A stretch of 64,000 nucleotides of DNA from Amblyomma americanum (taxonomy: Eukaryota; Arthropoda; Arachnida; Ixodida; Ixodidae), in the NCBI RefSeq assembly GCF_052857255.1, contig NW_027526484.1:1523501-1587500 (forward strand). The letters run 5' to 3'. The notes under the pieces are model-generated. The model did no database searches. It was not told the origin of the DNA and saw nothing but the letters and a program-made list of their open reading frames with translations. Every line of letters begins with the position of its first letter. Position 1 is the stretch's first letter. This document shows, piece by piece, positions 56,101-64,000 of this stretch. The position numbers were made by a program, and so were the translations under genes.

Positions 56101-59100
56101 CTTGCAAGCTCCGACGGCTGCCGTTTGCCATTCGTCAGCAGGTGTCCGAGGAACTCCAGAAGCTTGAAGCTCAAGACATCATTGAACGGGTTTTCATTGA
56201 ACGGGATTTCACCCATAGTCGTGGCTCGGAAAAAAGATGGCTCCATCCGAATGTGCGTCGATTTGCGTGAGCCGAACAAGACTATTGTGGTCGACAGTTT
56301 TCCTTTGCCTCAAACGGAAGAACTTCTACATAGCTTGGCCGGGTCACAGCGTTTTTCGAAGTTGGACCTTGCCTCGGCTTACCATCAAGTACCACTTAGC
56401 CCTGAGAGTCGGGAATTGACCACATTCATTACCCATGATGGCCTCTTCCGCTTCAAACGAGTGTGTTTCGGCCTTGCTTCGGCGCCTTCGGCTTTTCAGA
56501 AGATGATGCACTTAATTTTAAAAGGGTGCAAAGGTGTCCTCTTCTACATCGACGACATCATAGTCCATGGCACCTCCCGACAGGAGCACCTGACCAACCT
56601 TCGTGCTGTTCTCGAGCGCCTGTCCCAAGCTGGACTCAAGCTCAACCACAAATGTGTCTTCGATGTCCCGAAGCTCACTTTCTTGGGGCATGTTGTCAGC
56701 GGTGAAGGACTGTTTCCGCTTTCTTCTGCCATCGAGGCGATTACGAAGGCTCCGACTCCATCTAACATCAGCGAGCTTCGCTCCCTCCTTGGACTTGCGG
56801 GTTTCTACTCCAAGTTTATCCCGCATTACTCCGACGTCGTTGAGCCTATGCGCGCCCTAATTCGAGGCAGCGACTCCGCCTTCACTTGGACTGCTGCTGC
56901 GGATTCAAGCTTCAAACTACTGAAGTCCATGTTGACGTCATGTGACGTGTTGCATTTTTTTGATCCTGCCCTTCCCGTGGTCTTAACGACTGACGCTTCC
57001 GGATATGGCCTTGGGGCAGTGCTTCAGCAAGACAACGGCCATTCCCTGCAAACTGTTGCGTTTGCCTCCCGTACCTTGACACCCCAAGAAAGAAAGTACT
57101 CTGTTGGTGAACGTGAGGCCCTAGCTTGCGTTTGGGCGTGCGAACGGTGGCACGTGTATTTGTGGGGCCGGCCTTTTGTTCTACGCACCGACCACAGTGC
57201 ACTTGTCATTTTGCTGTCGACGAAAGGAACAGGCCATCGGCCGTTGCGAATTTCACGTTGGTCGGCTCGCCTGTTGTGCTACAACTACACTGTAGAGTAC
57301 CGCAAAGGCAATGACAACTCTGTTGTGGATGCTCTGTCTCGCCTTCCCTTACCGACCACATCGTGCAGTGAGCCCAGTGAGTTCGACGCCAGTGACGACG
57401 ACTTCGTCTGCCTGCTATCGCCAGCCGTGACTCTACAAGAGCTTCAAGAGGCAACCATCAGCGACGCGGCAGTTGCTCAAGCCATTCAGTTTACATCGGC
57501 GACATGGCCGGACAAGAAATCCCTATCGGAGAACCTTAGGCCATACTATCTCCTGCGCTCGGAGCTGTCCGTCGTGCAAGGCGTCTTGTACCGAGGTGAC
57601 AGGCTCGTCGTTCCCGAAAGTTTGCGACGACGCCTCATGGACATCGCGCACGAGTCACACCCCGGGATCAGCCGCACGAAAAGTCGACTGCGAGAGCTCT
57701 ACTGGTGGCCGCGAATGGACGAGCACGTCGAAGAAATGGTACGGACATGCGTCGTGTGCCAGTCCTGTGACAAATCGGCTCGTCCGGTGGCAGCTCCTCT
57801 GCAACCTGTCGCCTTCCCAGAGAAACCTTGGGATAAGGTTGCCATTGATATCGTGGGGCCTTTCGACCAAGCTCCCAGTGGCTGCCGCTTCGCGATTACT
57901 CTCATGGATTATTACAGTAAGTGGCCAGAAGTTGTCTTCGCTGATGCCATCACAACTCAAACCGTTCAAGAATTCCTGCTTGGCCTCTTCGCTCGTGAGG
58001 GTTACCCTCAAGAGATTGTCTCTGACCACGGACCTCAATTTTCATCGATGGCCATGCAAACTTTCCTCCGCGAACGGGGGATACGCCATTGCTACTCTTC
58101 AGTGTACCATCCCCAAGCTAATGGACTCGTTGAACGATTCAATCGAGTGCTTAAGTCCTACATTCAGCTAGCTCTGTGCGAGCGACGCGACCTACGTACA
58201 GCGATTGTGGACTACCTCGGTGTCTACCGCTGTACGCCCCATGCCACGACAGGAATTGCACCAGCTGTCCTACTTCATGGCCGGTTGCCCCGCACAAGAC
58301 TTAACGTCGTAGGACTGCCGGATCAGTCCTTCTCAATGGATCCGACAAAAGCGCTTAAGCTTTTGCGGCAGAGGCTTGACGAGAAACAAGCGCAATACAA
58401 GCTTTATGCGGACCAGCGGAGTGGCGCCCAGTGTCGTGACTTTCAGATTGGCCAGTACGTGCGTGTCCGCAAACCAAATGTGCGAGGCAAACTGTCAGCT
58501 CGGTTTTCGGAGCCTCGGAAGGTTGTGGAGCAGCGTGGACCTGCATCTTATCTGCTGGATGATGGGCGAGTGTGGCACTCGTCCAAGTTTTCTGCGGTTC
58601 GCCCAGAAGTAGTTCAGCAGCAACTGTCCTCCTCAGCTCCAGCGGCCTTTTTCGCTGATATTTCGCCGCCTATCGACGGCAACCGAATGCCGCCGCCCAG
58701 TCCACAGTCCGGAACCGTGGTCCAGGGTCCTTCTTCGGACGCGCCTTCAATCCATATGATGCCAGCCGTTCCGCCTGCTCCGGAATCGGCAGCCGCTCCT
58801 CAACCCTTGTGTAGTAAATCCGCAGCGGCAACTGCGGCTTCACCTCCTGCGCCGCCTCGCCGAAGTACTCGCAAAAAGAAGCGGCCCGCATGGTTCAAAG
58901 ACTATGACATCCGCTAGACATTTTGTTTTTTTTAAGTGCGGCGGAAATGTGATAAAGATGAAGTGTGGCAAGTGCGCTGCACGCACTCGCGCGCATGGGG
59001 GGAGAGAAGACGACGAAGTAGGAGAATACAGATCGGCTCGACCGTATGCTACGTGTACTGTTTCATTGCTAATTATCATTACTACGATACAACAGTAGCT

Positions 59101-62100
59101 TAAAAATTTTTCTGTTGCGATGATGAATGATAAAATACCGACTGCTCTTCCATATTAAATATTGTTGCATGGCCCCTTTAACATGCACGGGAAGTAGTTT
59201 GTGGCAAATGTAGACGAAATGGTGACCTGTGATTGAAACCAGGGGTGTGCCGCAGTGACTGGGGCCCCAAAAATTGGCACATACTAACCACATAGCTGCA
59301 GAGGACAAATACTTAGTATAAACGACGTTACGAAAGAATGGCAAGTTGTTGCAGGCAGCATTACGGCACACTTACTGCATGGTGAGTAACTGGAATCAGC
59401 TGCCGTCCTGCCCACTTGTCAAGCAGTGAACGGCGGAAAAAGTCACAGCGTGCCGCCAACACACAGCGGTGAGCAGGAATTATTTCCCCTTGTACACTGA
59501 ATGATACATCACAGTGCTGACTGTCCTCCAAGCACCTGCAAGCATGAAATTTTCATTGTAGACTGGATTTTTTTTATTGTAAAGAACTTCCAGGAGAACA
59601 AAGGGCCATGCTACCCTTTTTGAGACCAACTCTACACGTCAGTTGGTCTACTCTCTCTCGTCACCATGCCTTCCCAAGACAACGCAGTGCACCCACAATA
59701 CTTGGTGTTTTCATTTTCAAAGAACTGTTTTGGCAGTTTCACTTTCAATGCATGCTAACTTCGTGAACTTGCAAGGCTGTAAACAGAAAATTGGCAGTGG
59801 CCGCAGAGCCTGTTGACGTCTAGTATTTCAGTACCATATGCAGCTGTCAGGTATGGTGACAGGGAATCTAGAAGAAAAAAAAATGTCCTCCAGCAGATTT
59901 CCACTCAAACCCTGCCACCTTTCTCCACCTTACAGTTGCTCACTCGAACCATGCTGCACACTGTGCCACCAGTAACAAATAAAGAGGGTTAGAGAGGACA
60001 ATTAAAGTTGGCCTAGGTTAATCGGTCACCACTTTTTTTTTATTATTATTGCGCAAATATGCCCTTCGGCATAGGAGAGTTATATGTGCATAGGAGAGTT
60101 ATATGTACTTGTGCAAGGCGGTGTCGGCTATAAATGCCAACAAGGCCCGGTATTGGGGTCCATTAGTCCAGATCCGAGTGTCTGGTGGCCGGCTGTGGTG
60201 GTAACCCTGAATACCGAGGTATTGCTTGCATGCCTCCCGAAGTCCGGCGCAAGTTAGTATGAAGCGAGCAAACGTCACCTCTGTAGCAGAAGCGGGGCAG
60301 AAGGGGTAAAAAAAGTCAAATAGCTACTTGCACATAAATGAGATTTTTTTTTTTTACTAGAACTATTACTCATGCAGCTTTAGCACGAAATCAAATACTA
60401 AGCAATGCAAGACCATCAACCTTAATGCCACCACTGCCAAGCTTTAATTGCAGCAGTGAAACAAAAATGTTGTGGCTTTAGCTCCAAATTTTGCAGCAAT
60501 GAGAGCATCTTTTGCTTTCAAACAAACACCAACAGAGCCATGAGAACTGAAACTATTGGCTGTCAGTAGAACAAGACCTTGACGGATTTGTGTTCAGAGT
60601 CTTTTAAATGATGCTTGCATTGCTGTTACAACTTTCAACTGACCCACAAAAGCATTCCAGCGGTACGTTTAAAGCTAATGTTGGCAGCTGGAACATTCAT
60701 TCAGATGTACTGTGTTTGTCACACCAAAGAGACCACAGCAGCAGAAGCAGGGCACCATCAGTGACTGTACAATGTACCATGTAAGTCAGTATGTGGATGT
60801 GAAAGTATATCAAAATAAGTAAGAAAACAGATCTTAGGTTTCATCTGAACTCCTGCAAGTTGATGTTCTGCAAAGTCATGCACTTTGGTATACGTAACTG
60901 AGAGCAGAAAAAACTGCACAAAAAACTGACAGACTGCACAAAAAACTGATGATAGCCGGTAATGCGAAATTTGAGCGCAGCTGTTCGCGCGACACCTGCC
61001 ATCGCTGACAGGTGGCATGTTATGCTTTTAACCACTCTCCGGCATCTTCCCGTGGCAGTCACCTTCCAGGTGGCGCTTCGCTCTGCTACTTGGATGTTGG
61101 ACCAGATGTTCAAGCAAGGTTAGAAATCAAACAACAGCCGTATCCATCCATCCATGGACAACCGGTTACGCCGACAACACCAACGCCGACACGGAATGTA
61201 GGAACGGGTGCCTAGGAGCTGCGTTCTAAAATTGAGTAAGAGCAAGCTCGTGGTGTAGGTAGGAAAAGTGTGTGGTATACCTCTTTCCGAAACCAACAGA
61301 AGACCCAGTACATTAGGCATACCAGTAAGCTAGTACATAATGTGTGACATTCACTGATATGGCAGTGACAGCAATAGCCACAATATTGAATTTTCTGTCC
61401 TCATCGCAACGTCATTGAAATCATACTGATGGGGACTCTCCTGCAGTGCACCTCGATAACTAGCTGACATGAAACTCATTGTAAGGACCAGCATACAGTG
61501 CCTTGTCCAGCCAGCTTGCTCGTTAGCATGCTCAGAATGGAAAGCGAGTAAAACAGGGGCCGGTCACGAGCAGACATAAGGCATATAGTGAAATAGAAAA
61601 GGTTAACGGGTTAATGCCCATATATGCAGAACTGGTCATTGAGGTCACGGGGCTGTTAGGCTAGTCAGCCCTAATCGTTTGCATATACCACAACGGGAAC
61701 TGTCCAACATCGTGGCAAAATTTAAAGAAGTTCGTACCTGCGCAAGAATTCATCATAGGTGTCCCGGCGCATCGTGTTCGACGTGATCACTTTTCGGTCT
61801 CGCAGGAGATCTCGAATCTCCAGGCTCAGCGATGCATACAGACAGCGCTCGCCATCGAAGGTGTTGGCCACACAGCTTGCGCCTGCGAATGAGTGCGGTA
61901 AAAAGGAAAGGTAAACTAGCATGCGTGCTCTCACGAAAGGAAAGCTGCTGGAACAAATCTGCACGCATAAAATTAGCACACTATGTATAGCAATAGGTTT
62001 AGAGATAAGCTAGCAAAAACACGCATGAGCTCATGTACAGCATTTAAAAGCATACCGATTAAAAGCAACTCATTCCTTTTAAGTGCACTGTTAGCCCCAT

Positions 62101-62896
62101 TGCAATATGAGGTATGTGGAACAAATATGTGCGTTTTTTTTTTTCAGTGATGTTGATCGGCAGTGCATTCGGTGGAACTTAACCGAACCTCAATATGCTA
62201 CCTGAACACACATACACACGATCAGCCGGTATAAAGTGAAACTTGGAGAGGGGAAATGAATGGGGACACTGGTGAATATCATTTTATGTGACATCAGTAG
62301 ATCCAGCTCCTTACGGTGCACAATAGGCATATCAATGTTAAAGAAACGATAACCACGCCAGTTGCCCATGTGAATGAAAGTATTAATACGAAAAACGTGC
62401 ATGCATGCTATGAATTGTGTGCGCGCGAAACCCGCGACAATGCCCACCTTGGGAGAGTAAATATTCGACGACGTCCTTGTGGCCGCAGAGACAGGCGTAG
62501 TATCTAAAAAAGAAATGAAAAATTGTGAGAAGGAAATGACTGCTCGATTTCGACCAGCAACCTGAGTAATTTGTCAGGTCGCGATATCGAGCCGCTCACA
62601 GAGGTGTGCCGTCCCATCTGTCCCTCACGTTGAGCTCGCTTTCCTGTTCTTCGACGAGGTACCTTCAGAAAAATAAGGGAGAAGTGAATGACGGGAGGCT
62701 GACAGCTGTCATCATGCCGTGCCGGATTCGACACACGACAAAGGGTCGACTTGGGTGCTCGATTTTTCGCGTACTTCACCCGGGCAAGGTCGCCTGTCCT
62801 GCAGCTGAGGAACAGCTCCAAGGTGTTCCTCCGGAGTCCATCGTGACTTTCGGCGATCAGGGCGTCTTTCTCCAACCGCATACCTGCGCCGTCCAC
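43916..62896 (-). CDS. ABTB1: ABTB1 (ankyrin repeat and BTB/POZ domain-containing protein 1), complete, 12 coding exons
   Basis: Twelve minus-strand exons joined by GT-AG introns give 1500 nt (499 residues plus stop); human ABTB1 has 478. Exons: 62896-62775, 62662-62600, 62503-62448, 61882-61738, 59535-59376, 53466-53421, 52191-52075, 50409-50294, 48763-48671, 45884-45711, 44798-44598, 44122-43916. Residues about 24-95 form the ankyrin region (LFLSCRTGDLARVKYL; YYACLCGHKDVVEYLL), about 134-205 BTB 1 (HCDVSFSVQG; AHRCVLAARCDFF) and about 290-400 BTB 2 (HADICINVDGTHFLCHK; NRSEYFRALIEDHF). The end LLTTLGLDA matches the family. BTB proteins of this type act as adaptors, probably for CUL3 ligases, and human ABTB1 is linked to PTEN growth control. 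Every junction keeps frame, so the gene looks functional. Confidence 0.95.
44598..44798 (-). CDS. ABTB1: ABTB1 exon 11
   Basis: 67 codons (365-431) between CTTGGCAG and GTGAAT. It encodes the BTB 2 end and following helices: VWDVLCAADVYLLPDLKRQC and LFRLPRLENQCIEFMAKHL. Confidence 0.94.
44799..45710. other. ABTB1 intron 10
   Basis: 912 bp; no other feature was recognised. Confidence 0.7.
45711..45884 (-). CDS. ABTB1: ABTB1 exon 10
   Basis: 58 codons (307-364) between TAATTTCAG and GTAAGC: BTB 2 core with VFLCNRSEYFRALIEDHF, an EASRLGSDQQQ loop and TPNIFGCVLRHVYSN. Confidence 0.94.
45885..46702. other. ABTB1 intron 9, first part
   Basis: Nothing was recognised besides intronic AT-rich sequence. 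Confidence 0.6.
46703..48329. repeat. candidate non-autonomous DNA element with palindromic marks
   Basis: A 15-bp inverted repeat CAATCATATCCCCTT lies at 46703-46717 and, reversed, at 48315-48329. Within it, perfect palindromes around GTCCACAxxTGTGGAC lie at 46836-46857, 47957-47974 and 48287-48306. The segment lies inside ABTB1 intron 9. No transposase was seen, and the terminal CCCTTTGGG on one side only vaguely recalls piggyBac ends. Confidence 0.4.
48671..48763 (-). CDS. ABTB1: ABTB1 exon 9
   Basis: 31 codons (276-306) between ATGCCTCAG and GTAAGA: linker, then the start of BTB 2, HADICINVDGTHFLCHK. Confidence 0.93.
48764..50293. other. ABTB1 intron 8
   Basis: 1530 bp; no other feature was recognised. 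Confidence 0.65.
50294..50409 (-). CDS. ABTB1: ABTB1 exon 8
   Basis: 116 nt (residues 237-275) between CCATGCAG and GTAAGC. It encodes the linker between the BTB domains, SAESETILLEPTHYREQL and DFSTLPVELASG, which parallels the PPEL region of vertebrate ABTB1. Confidence 0.92.
50410..52074. other. ABTB1 intron 7
   Basis: 1665 bp with a short GCATGC-rich stretch near 51400-51425; no other feature was recognised. Confidence 0.65.
52075..52191 (-). CDS. ABTB1: ABTB1 exon 7
   Basis: 117 nt (residues 198-237) between TTACTTGCAG and GTGAGT: helices after BTB 1, HFESFLELASRCQLISLIAD and KEALAEVLNQG. Confidence 0.93.
52192..53420. other. ABTB1 intron 6
   Basis: 1229 bp. Apart from the 27-bp inverted repeat at 52496-52577, nothing was recognised. 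Confidence 0.65.
52496..52577. repeat. perfect 27-bp inverted repeat
   Basis: The arms 52496-52522 and 52551-52577 (starting GCAATCATGTACAAGCGC) are exact reverse complements around a 28-bp loop. Probably a small foldback element in ABTB1 intron 6. Confidence 0.9.
53421..53466 (-). CDS. ABTB1: ABTB1 exon 6
   Basis: 46 nt (residues 183-198) between TCTCTTCAG and GTGGGT: VDGAVFRIITQYLYTG, the end of BTB 1. It was too short to appear as a long open frame and is placed by splice signals and phase. Confidence 0.9.
53467..54489. other. ABTB1 intron 5, part upstream of element C
   Basis: AT-rich intron sequence; nothing was recognised. Confidence 0.6.
54490..54494. other. target-site duplication of element C (left)
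   Basis: GTAGC before the 5' LTR is repeated at 59095-59099 after the 3' LTR. Confidence 0.9.
54495..54641 (+). repeat. element C 5' LTR
   Basis: 147 bp with TG...CA ends. The only difference from the 3' LTR is ACAACG here versus ACTACG there near 54630. Confidence 0.94.
54647..54660 (+). other. element C primer-binding site (tRNA-Ser GCU type)
   Basis: TGGCGACGAGGATG, five bases after the LTR, is the exact complement of the 3' end of a typical eukaryotic tRNA-Ser(GCU) with CCA (recalled sequence). Confidence 0.75.
54705..55535 (+). CDS. element C gag
   Basis: 276 codons from ATG 54705; an earlier in-frame ATG at 54510 lies in the LTR and is unlikely to be used. Capsid-like region with LPWEQWELAFRNYMLASGAS, RRKAILLNCLG, FDAAISILSEHY and GETTDEYVAVLRSL. 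Two zinc knuckles lie near the end: CYRCGSTTHLANNPAC and CRRCGKVGHFDSLY, the latter with Tyr instead of the last Cys. TAG (55533-55535) follows in the same frame as the protease, so it may be a mutation or a readthrough stop. Confidence 0.85.
   Translation: MSFSGLQPPPPFLPTPGRPALPWEQWELAFRNYMLASGASTLGADRRKAILLNCLGLEGQRIFYTLAPPSSPPAPTAAASHSGDETPRLDEFDAAISILSEHYKSSVNVIAARHRFRRRVQAPGETTDEYVAVLRSLVADCGFGTMADDMIRDQLVEKTSSCHLRERLLMEGSSLTLSRAMLLARQCEQASREARELAEEDAPVHRVRCERGSRQTPPQAHCCKCQSQPSQPAAAIPERMCYRCGSTTHLANNPACRARNRKCRRCGKVGHFDSLY
55536..56270 (+). CDS. element C protease and start of reverse transcriptase
   Basis: Same frame as gag. FLIDTGSSVSII near 55690 is the DTG active site; GGTTLLGLDSIAALQM is the second conserved block. 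It continues into the RT N-terminus (CKLRRLPFAIRQQVSEELQK; LEAQDIIERV near 56165-56190). After a direct 15-bp repeat (ATTGAACGGG at 56181 and 56196) the frame is wrong and ends at 56270, so protease-RT fusion is broken by a frameshift. Confidence 0.82.
   Translation: MSDRPVQVQQVADTADTSSMPDGSSSASILNVESQKNGIFASVLIEGKFIRFLIDTGSSVSIISEDLYHRFFAKCFPLKSTAVQLLDYSKSRIIVQGCFVATAKFHDRTACILLYVVSGGTTLLGLDSIAALQMKIKGASLECLSMTPDTPLLPPELRPHFEHLFSKELGVARGYVHKVRVQDSVSPVACKLRRLPFAIRQQVSEELQKLEAQDIIERVFIERDFTHSRGSEKRWLHPNVRRFA
56205..58917 (+). CDS. element C pol: reverse transcriptase, RNase H, integrase
   Basis: Long intact frame (open from 56047; true family sequence from about 56205). RT: ISPIVVARKKDGSIRMCVDL, KLDLASAYHQVPL (Asp near 56365) and YIDD at 56545-56556. 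RNase H: TTDASGYGLGAVL near 56990, GEREALACVWACERW and RTDHSAL. Integrase: HHCC from HESHPGIS to CVVCQSC, then AIDIVGPF, SDHGPQF and NGLVERFNR as the DDE core. The tail is rich in Pro, Ala and Ser and ends basic (RRSTRKKKRPAWFKDYDIR). Stop TAG 58915-58917. All visible catalytic residues are present. Confidence 0.92.
58934..58947 (+). other. element C polypurine region
   Basis: AAGTGCGGCGGAAA directly before the 3' LTR; an imperfect purine run that probably serves as plus-strand primer. Confidence 0.5.
58948..59094 (+). repeat. element C 3' LTR
   Basis: 147 bp, copy of 54495-54641 with one substitution, followed by the target duplication GTAGC (59095-59099). Confidence 0.94.
59376..59535 (-). 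CDS. ABTB1: ABTB1 exon 5
   Basis: 160 nt (residues 129-182) between CATGCTTGCAG and GTAAGT: BTB 1 core with LEDSQHCDVSFSVQGEIIPA, HRCVLAARCDFFRRSLLDKW and LIPVTHHA. Confidence 0.94.
59536..60098. other. ABTB1 intron 4, first part
   Basis: Nothing was recognised. Confidence 0.6.
60099..60310 (-). pseudogene. non-LTR retrotransposon C-terminal relic
   Basis: An open minus frame of about 68 codons ends at TAA 60101-60099. It reads FCPASATEVTFARFILTCAG, LREACKQYLG, DTRIWTNGPQYRALLAFIAD and TALHKYI. It resembles the zinc-like C-terminal end of R1/I-type LINE proteins (C..C...H/F....C), but the assignment is tentative. It lies in ABTB1 intron 4 in the sense orientation. Confidence 0.5.
60311..61737. 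other. ABTB1 intron 4, remainder
   Basis: It contains the GACxCCGAC repeat motif near 61168-61195 and AACGGGTTAATGCCCATATA near 61604, shared with 37258-37705. Nothing else was recognised. Confidence 0.5.
61738..61882 (-). CDS. ABTB1: ABTB1 exon 4
   Basis: 145 nt (residues 81-129) between ATTCGCAG and GTACGA: second ankyrin end and linker, ASCVANTFDGERCLYASLSL, RDLLRDRKVITS and RRDTYDEFLR, nearly identical in pattern to human (NTFDGERCLYGALS). Confidence 0.95.
61883..62447. other. ABTB1 intron 3
   Basis: 565 bp; nothing else was recognised. Confidence 0.65.
62448..62503 (-). CDS. ABTB1: ABTB1 exon 3
   Basis: 56 nt (residues 62-81) between TTCTTTTTTAG and GTGGGC: YYACLCGHKDVVEYLLSQ, ankyrin helix pair. 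Confidence 0.94.
62600..62662 (-). CDS. ABTB1: ABTB1 exon 2
   Basis: 63 nt (residues 41-62) between TTTTTCTGAAG and GTGAGC: YLVEEQESELNVRDRWDGTP, joining exons 1 and 3 in phase. Confidence 0.94.
62775..62896 (-). CDS. ABTB1: ABTB1 exon 1 (first coding)
   Basis: 122 nt from ATG 62896 to the donor GTACGC. The conserved part LELFLSCRTGDLARV begins at residue 26. The first 25 residues have no counterpart in human, and Met6 is an alternative start, so the N-terminus is uncertain. Confidence 0.85.
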
Positions 62897-63396
62897 GCGA
62901 CTTTACCAAGCTCTCCACACCACTAACACAACCGAAAGCTGTGCACATTCAAGCGGCGATCCGGAAACACGAGGTAGTGGACATGAGCCATTGTTTATTG
63001 GTAGTTCCGTACAAAAAAAAAACATTACATAGTATATGCGCAAAAAAAACAATTATGTGAAATTGCCAACTATAAAGTAAGATCATGTTTTAAACATGCA
63101 GCTAACTAAAATAAAAAGTATTCTGTTATGAGAGGGCGCCACCTAATGACCTAAGTATAAAGTCCGCCATTTCGACTTCGGAACGTCGTTACACTGTAAC
63201 TGCTGTAACGTCGTGGAACGCATAGAGCTGCTACTACGAAGATATCCACGCGAGCTGGATTTTGGCTGTTGCTTTCGCGGCCAAACGCGGAGGGAATCTT
63301 CGCTGAAGTGGAACGGCGGTTTAGGATTCAAGGTTGGTACTGCGGTGTGACCGCGAGAAACAACGTGTTGTAAAGGGGTTTTGTTTGTGCAGCGCG
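62897..63396. promoter_or_regulatory. putative bidirectional promoter region
   Basis: 500 bp lie between the divergent start codons of ABTB1 (minus) and an unidentified gene (plus). No TATA box is apparent near either start, and the part from 63160 to 63400 is CpG-containing. The element is inferred from gene layout only. Confidence 0.45.
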
Positions 63397-63441
63397 ATGG
63401 AGGACGAAGATCCCTTGAAGGAGCACTGCGAGTGGAAAGAG
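63397..63441 (+). CDS. first coding exon of an unidentified gene
   Basis: ATG 63397 in a good context (GCGCGATGG) opens MEDEDPLKEHCEWKE, followed exactly by a consensus donor GTAAGT at 63442. The short acidic peptide has no family I can name. The next exon lies beyond 64000 or was not recognised. The divergent layout with ABTB1 and the donor site support a real exon. Confidence 0.5.
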
Positions 63442-64000
63442 GTAAGTGGTACTTTTCTAAAGAACTTGTGCGCTACCGAGCCTCAACGCGCATTAATTTC
63501 TTGGGGCACCGGCAACAGGTGTCCGCCAAACTAATCAACTTCAAAAGTAAAGACACTTACTGGTCATATATCGCTTATTCTTGATTAATAAAACCCGTAA
63601 TTTTATCAACCAGCACGCTTCTATTCCAGAAGCTTGAAATGTGCCGGTATCGCAATGTGCGTTGAACGCGACGCGCGGTCGCGCGTCCATTGCGCTTTTG
63701 CAATGAAGTTTGTAATTTTGTAAAATAGAGTGGAAACAAGAAGCCTGATGCGAGGGACTCGTAACGTACCCTTCAATAATTCGATGATGATACCGTAACG
63801 TTGCATCTTTTTTTTTCTGCTCGCGTAATTTGTCGTCGATCTGTGGAGCCATCGGCTTGGAGGGTCGACCGTGAACATTTTTTTTGAAACGCAGGACCGA
63901 AACACCCGTACATGCGAAATCTTCTGTACAACTAGCGCATGGAGTCGATGCGACGCGCCCCAGACGCTACTTAAGTTCTAGTACACTTTAGTACAGTGCT
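63442..64000. other. presumed first intron of the plus-strand gene
   Basis: No second exon, RNA or repeat was recognised to the window end. Confidence 0.4.

Larger units (their letters stand above)
54495..59094 (+). mobile_element. element C: young Ty3/gypsy retrotransposon (Mag-like) in ABTB1 intron 5
   Basis: Two 147-bp LTRs starting TGTGATAAAG and ending GATACAACA differ at one position. A 5-bp duplication GTAGC flanks the element. gag, protease, RT, RNase H and integrase lie in the usual order, opposite to the transcription of ABTB1. A single in-frame stop ends gag, and one frameshift lies between protease and RT. Two zinc knuckles and short LTRs suggest the Mag lineage (inference). It was inserted recently compared with elements A and B. 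Confidence 0.93.

Noticed and set aside
1..64000. CRISPR arrays, bacterial operons or phage genes
   Set aside because: Nothing in the window is prokaryotic; direct repeats present are LTRs, microsatellites and eukaryotic dispersed repeats.

Overview
The window looks like nuclear DNA of an arthropod with a repeat-rich, intron-rich genome, most probably a hard (ixodid) tick. The basis is several copies of a tRNA-derived SINE that resembles the tick Ruka family (recognised from memory, not searched), long (TA)n tracts, dense Ty3/gypsy, LINE and DNA-transposon remnants, and two host genes with GT-AG introns whose proteins resemble animal ABTB1 and the nose-resistant-to-fluoxetine (NRF-6) acyltransferase family.

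Layout. 1-4130: repeat-rich sequence with a mariner transposase relic, a SINE, a foldback repeat and microsatellites. 4131-22090: a nested transposon cluster. Tandem units of about 480 bp, each carrying a tRNA-like sequence, are split by Ty3/gypsy element A (5637-14402). Element A has domain order gag, protease, integrase, reverse transcriptase, RNase H and a SCAN-like capsid, so it is Gmr1-like. It is itself interrupted by a 5'-truncated RTE-like LINE (10348-11218) and a PIF/Harbinger element (12003-12803) that carries only a Myb/SANT ORF. A second, conventional gypsy element B (14962-20872) sits in a (TA)n tract. It is followed by SINEs and three foldback repeats with hammerhead-ribozyme-like motifs.

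22.1-28.5 kb is mostly unassigned, with one LINE relic. 28.5-40.8 kb holds the last four exons of an NRF-6-like gene on the minus strand; its introns contain SINEs and a CR1-like LINE, and its 5' exons were not found. 43.9-62.9 kb is an apparently complete 12-exon ABTB1 gene on the minus strand (499 codons before the stop: an ankyrin region and two BTB domains). Its intron 5 contains a young gypsy element C (54495-59094) in antisense orientation, with LTRs differing at one of 147 positions. The first coding exon of an unidentified plus-strand gene (63397-63441) diverges from ABTB1, leaving about 500 bp between the two start codons, probably a shared promoter region.

The two host genes have no evident functional link. 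Most of the remaining DNA is mobile-element history: the target-site duplications of elements A, C, the RTE LINE and the Harbinger copy can be read directly, so the relative order of insertions can be worked out.
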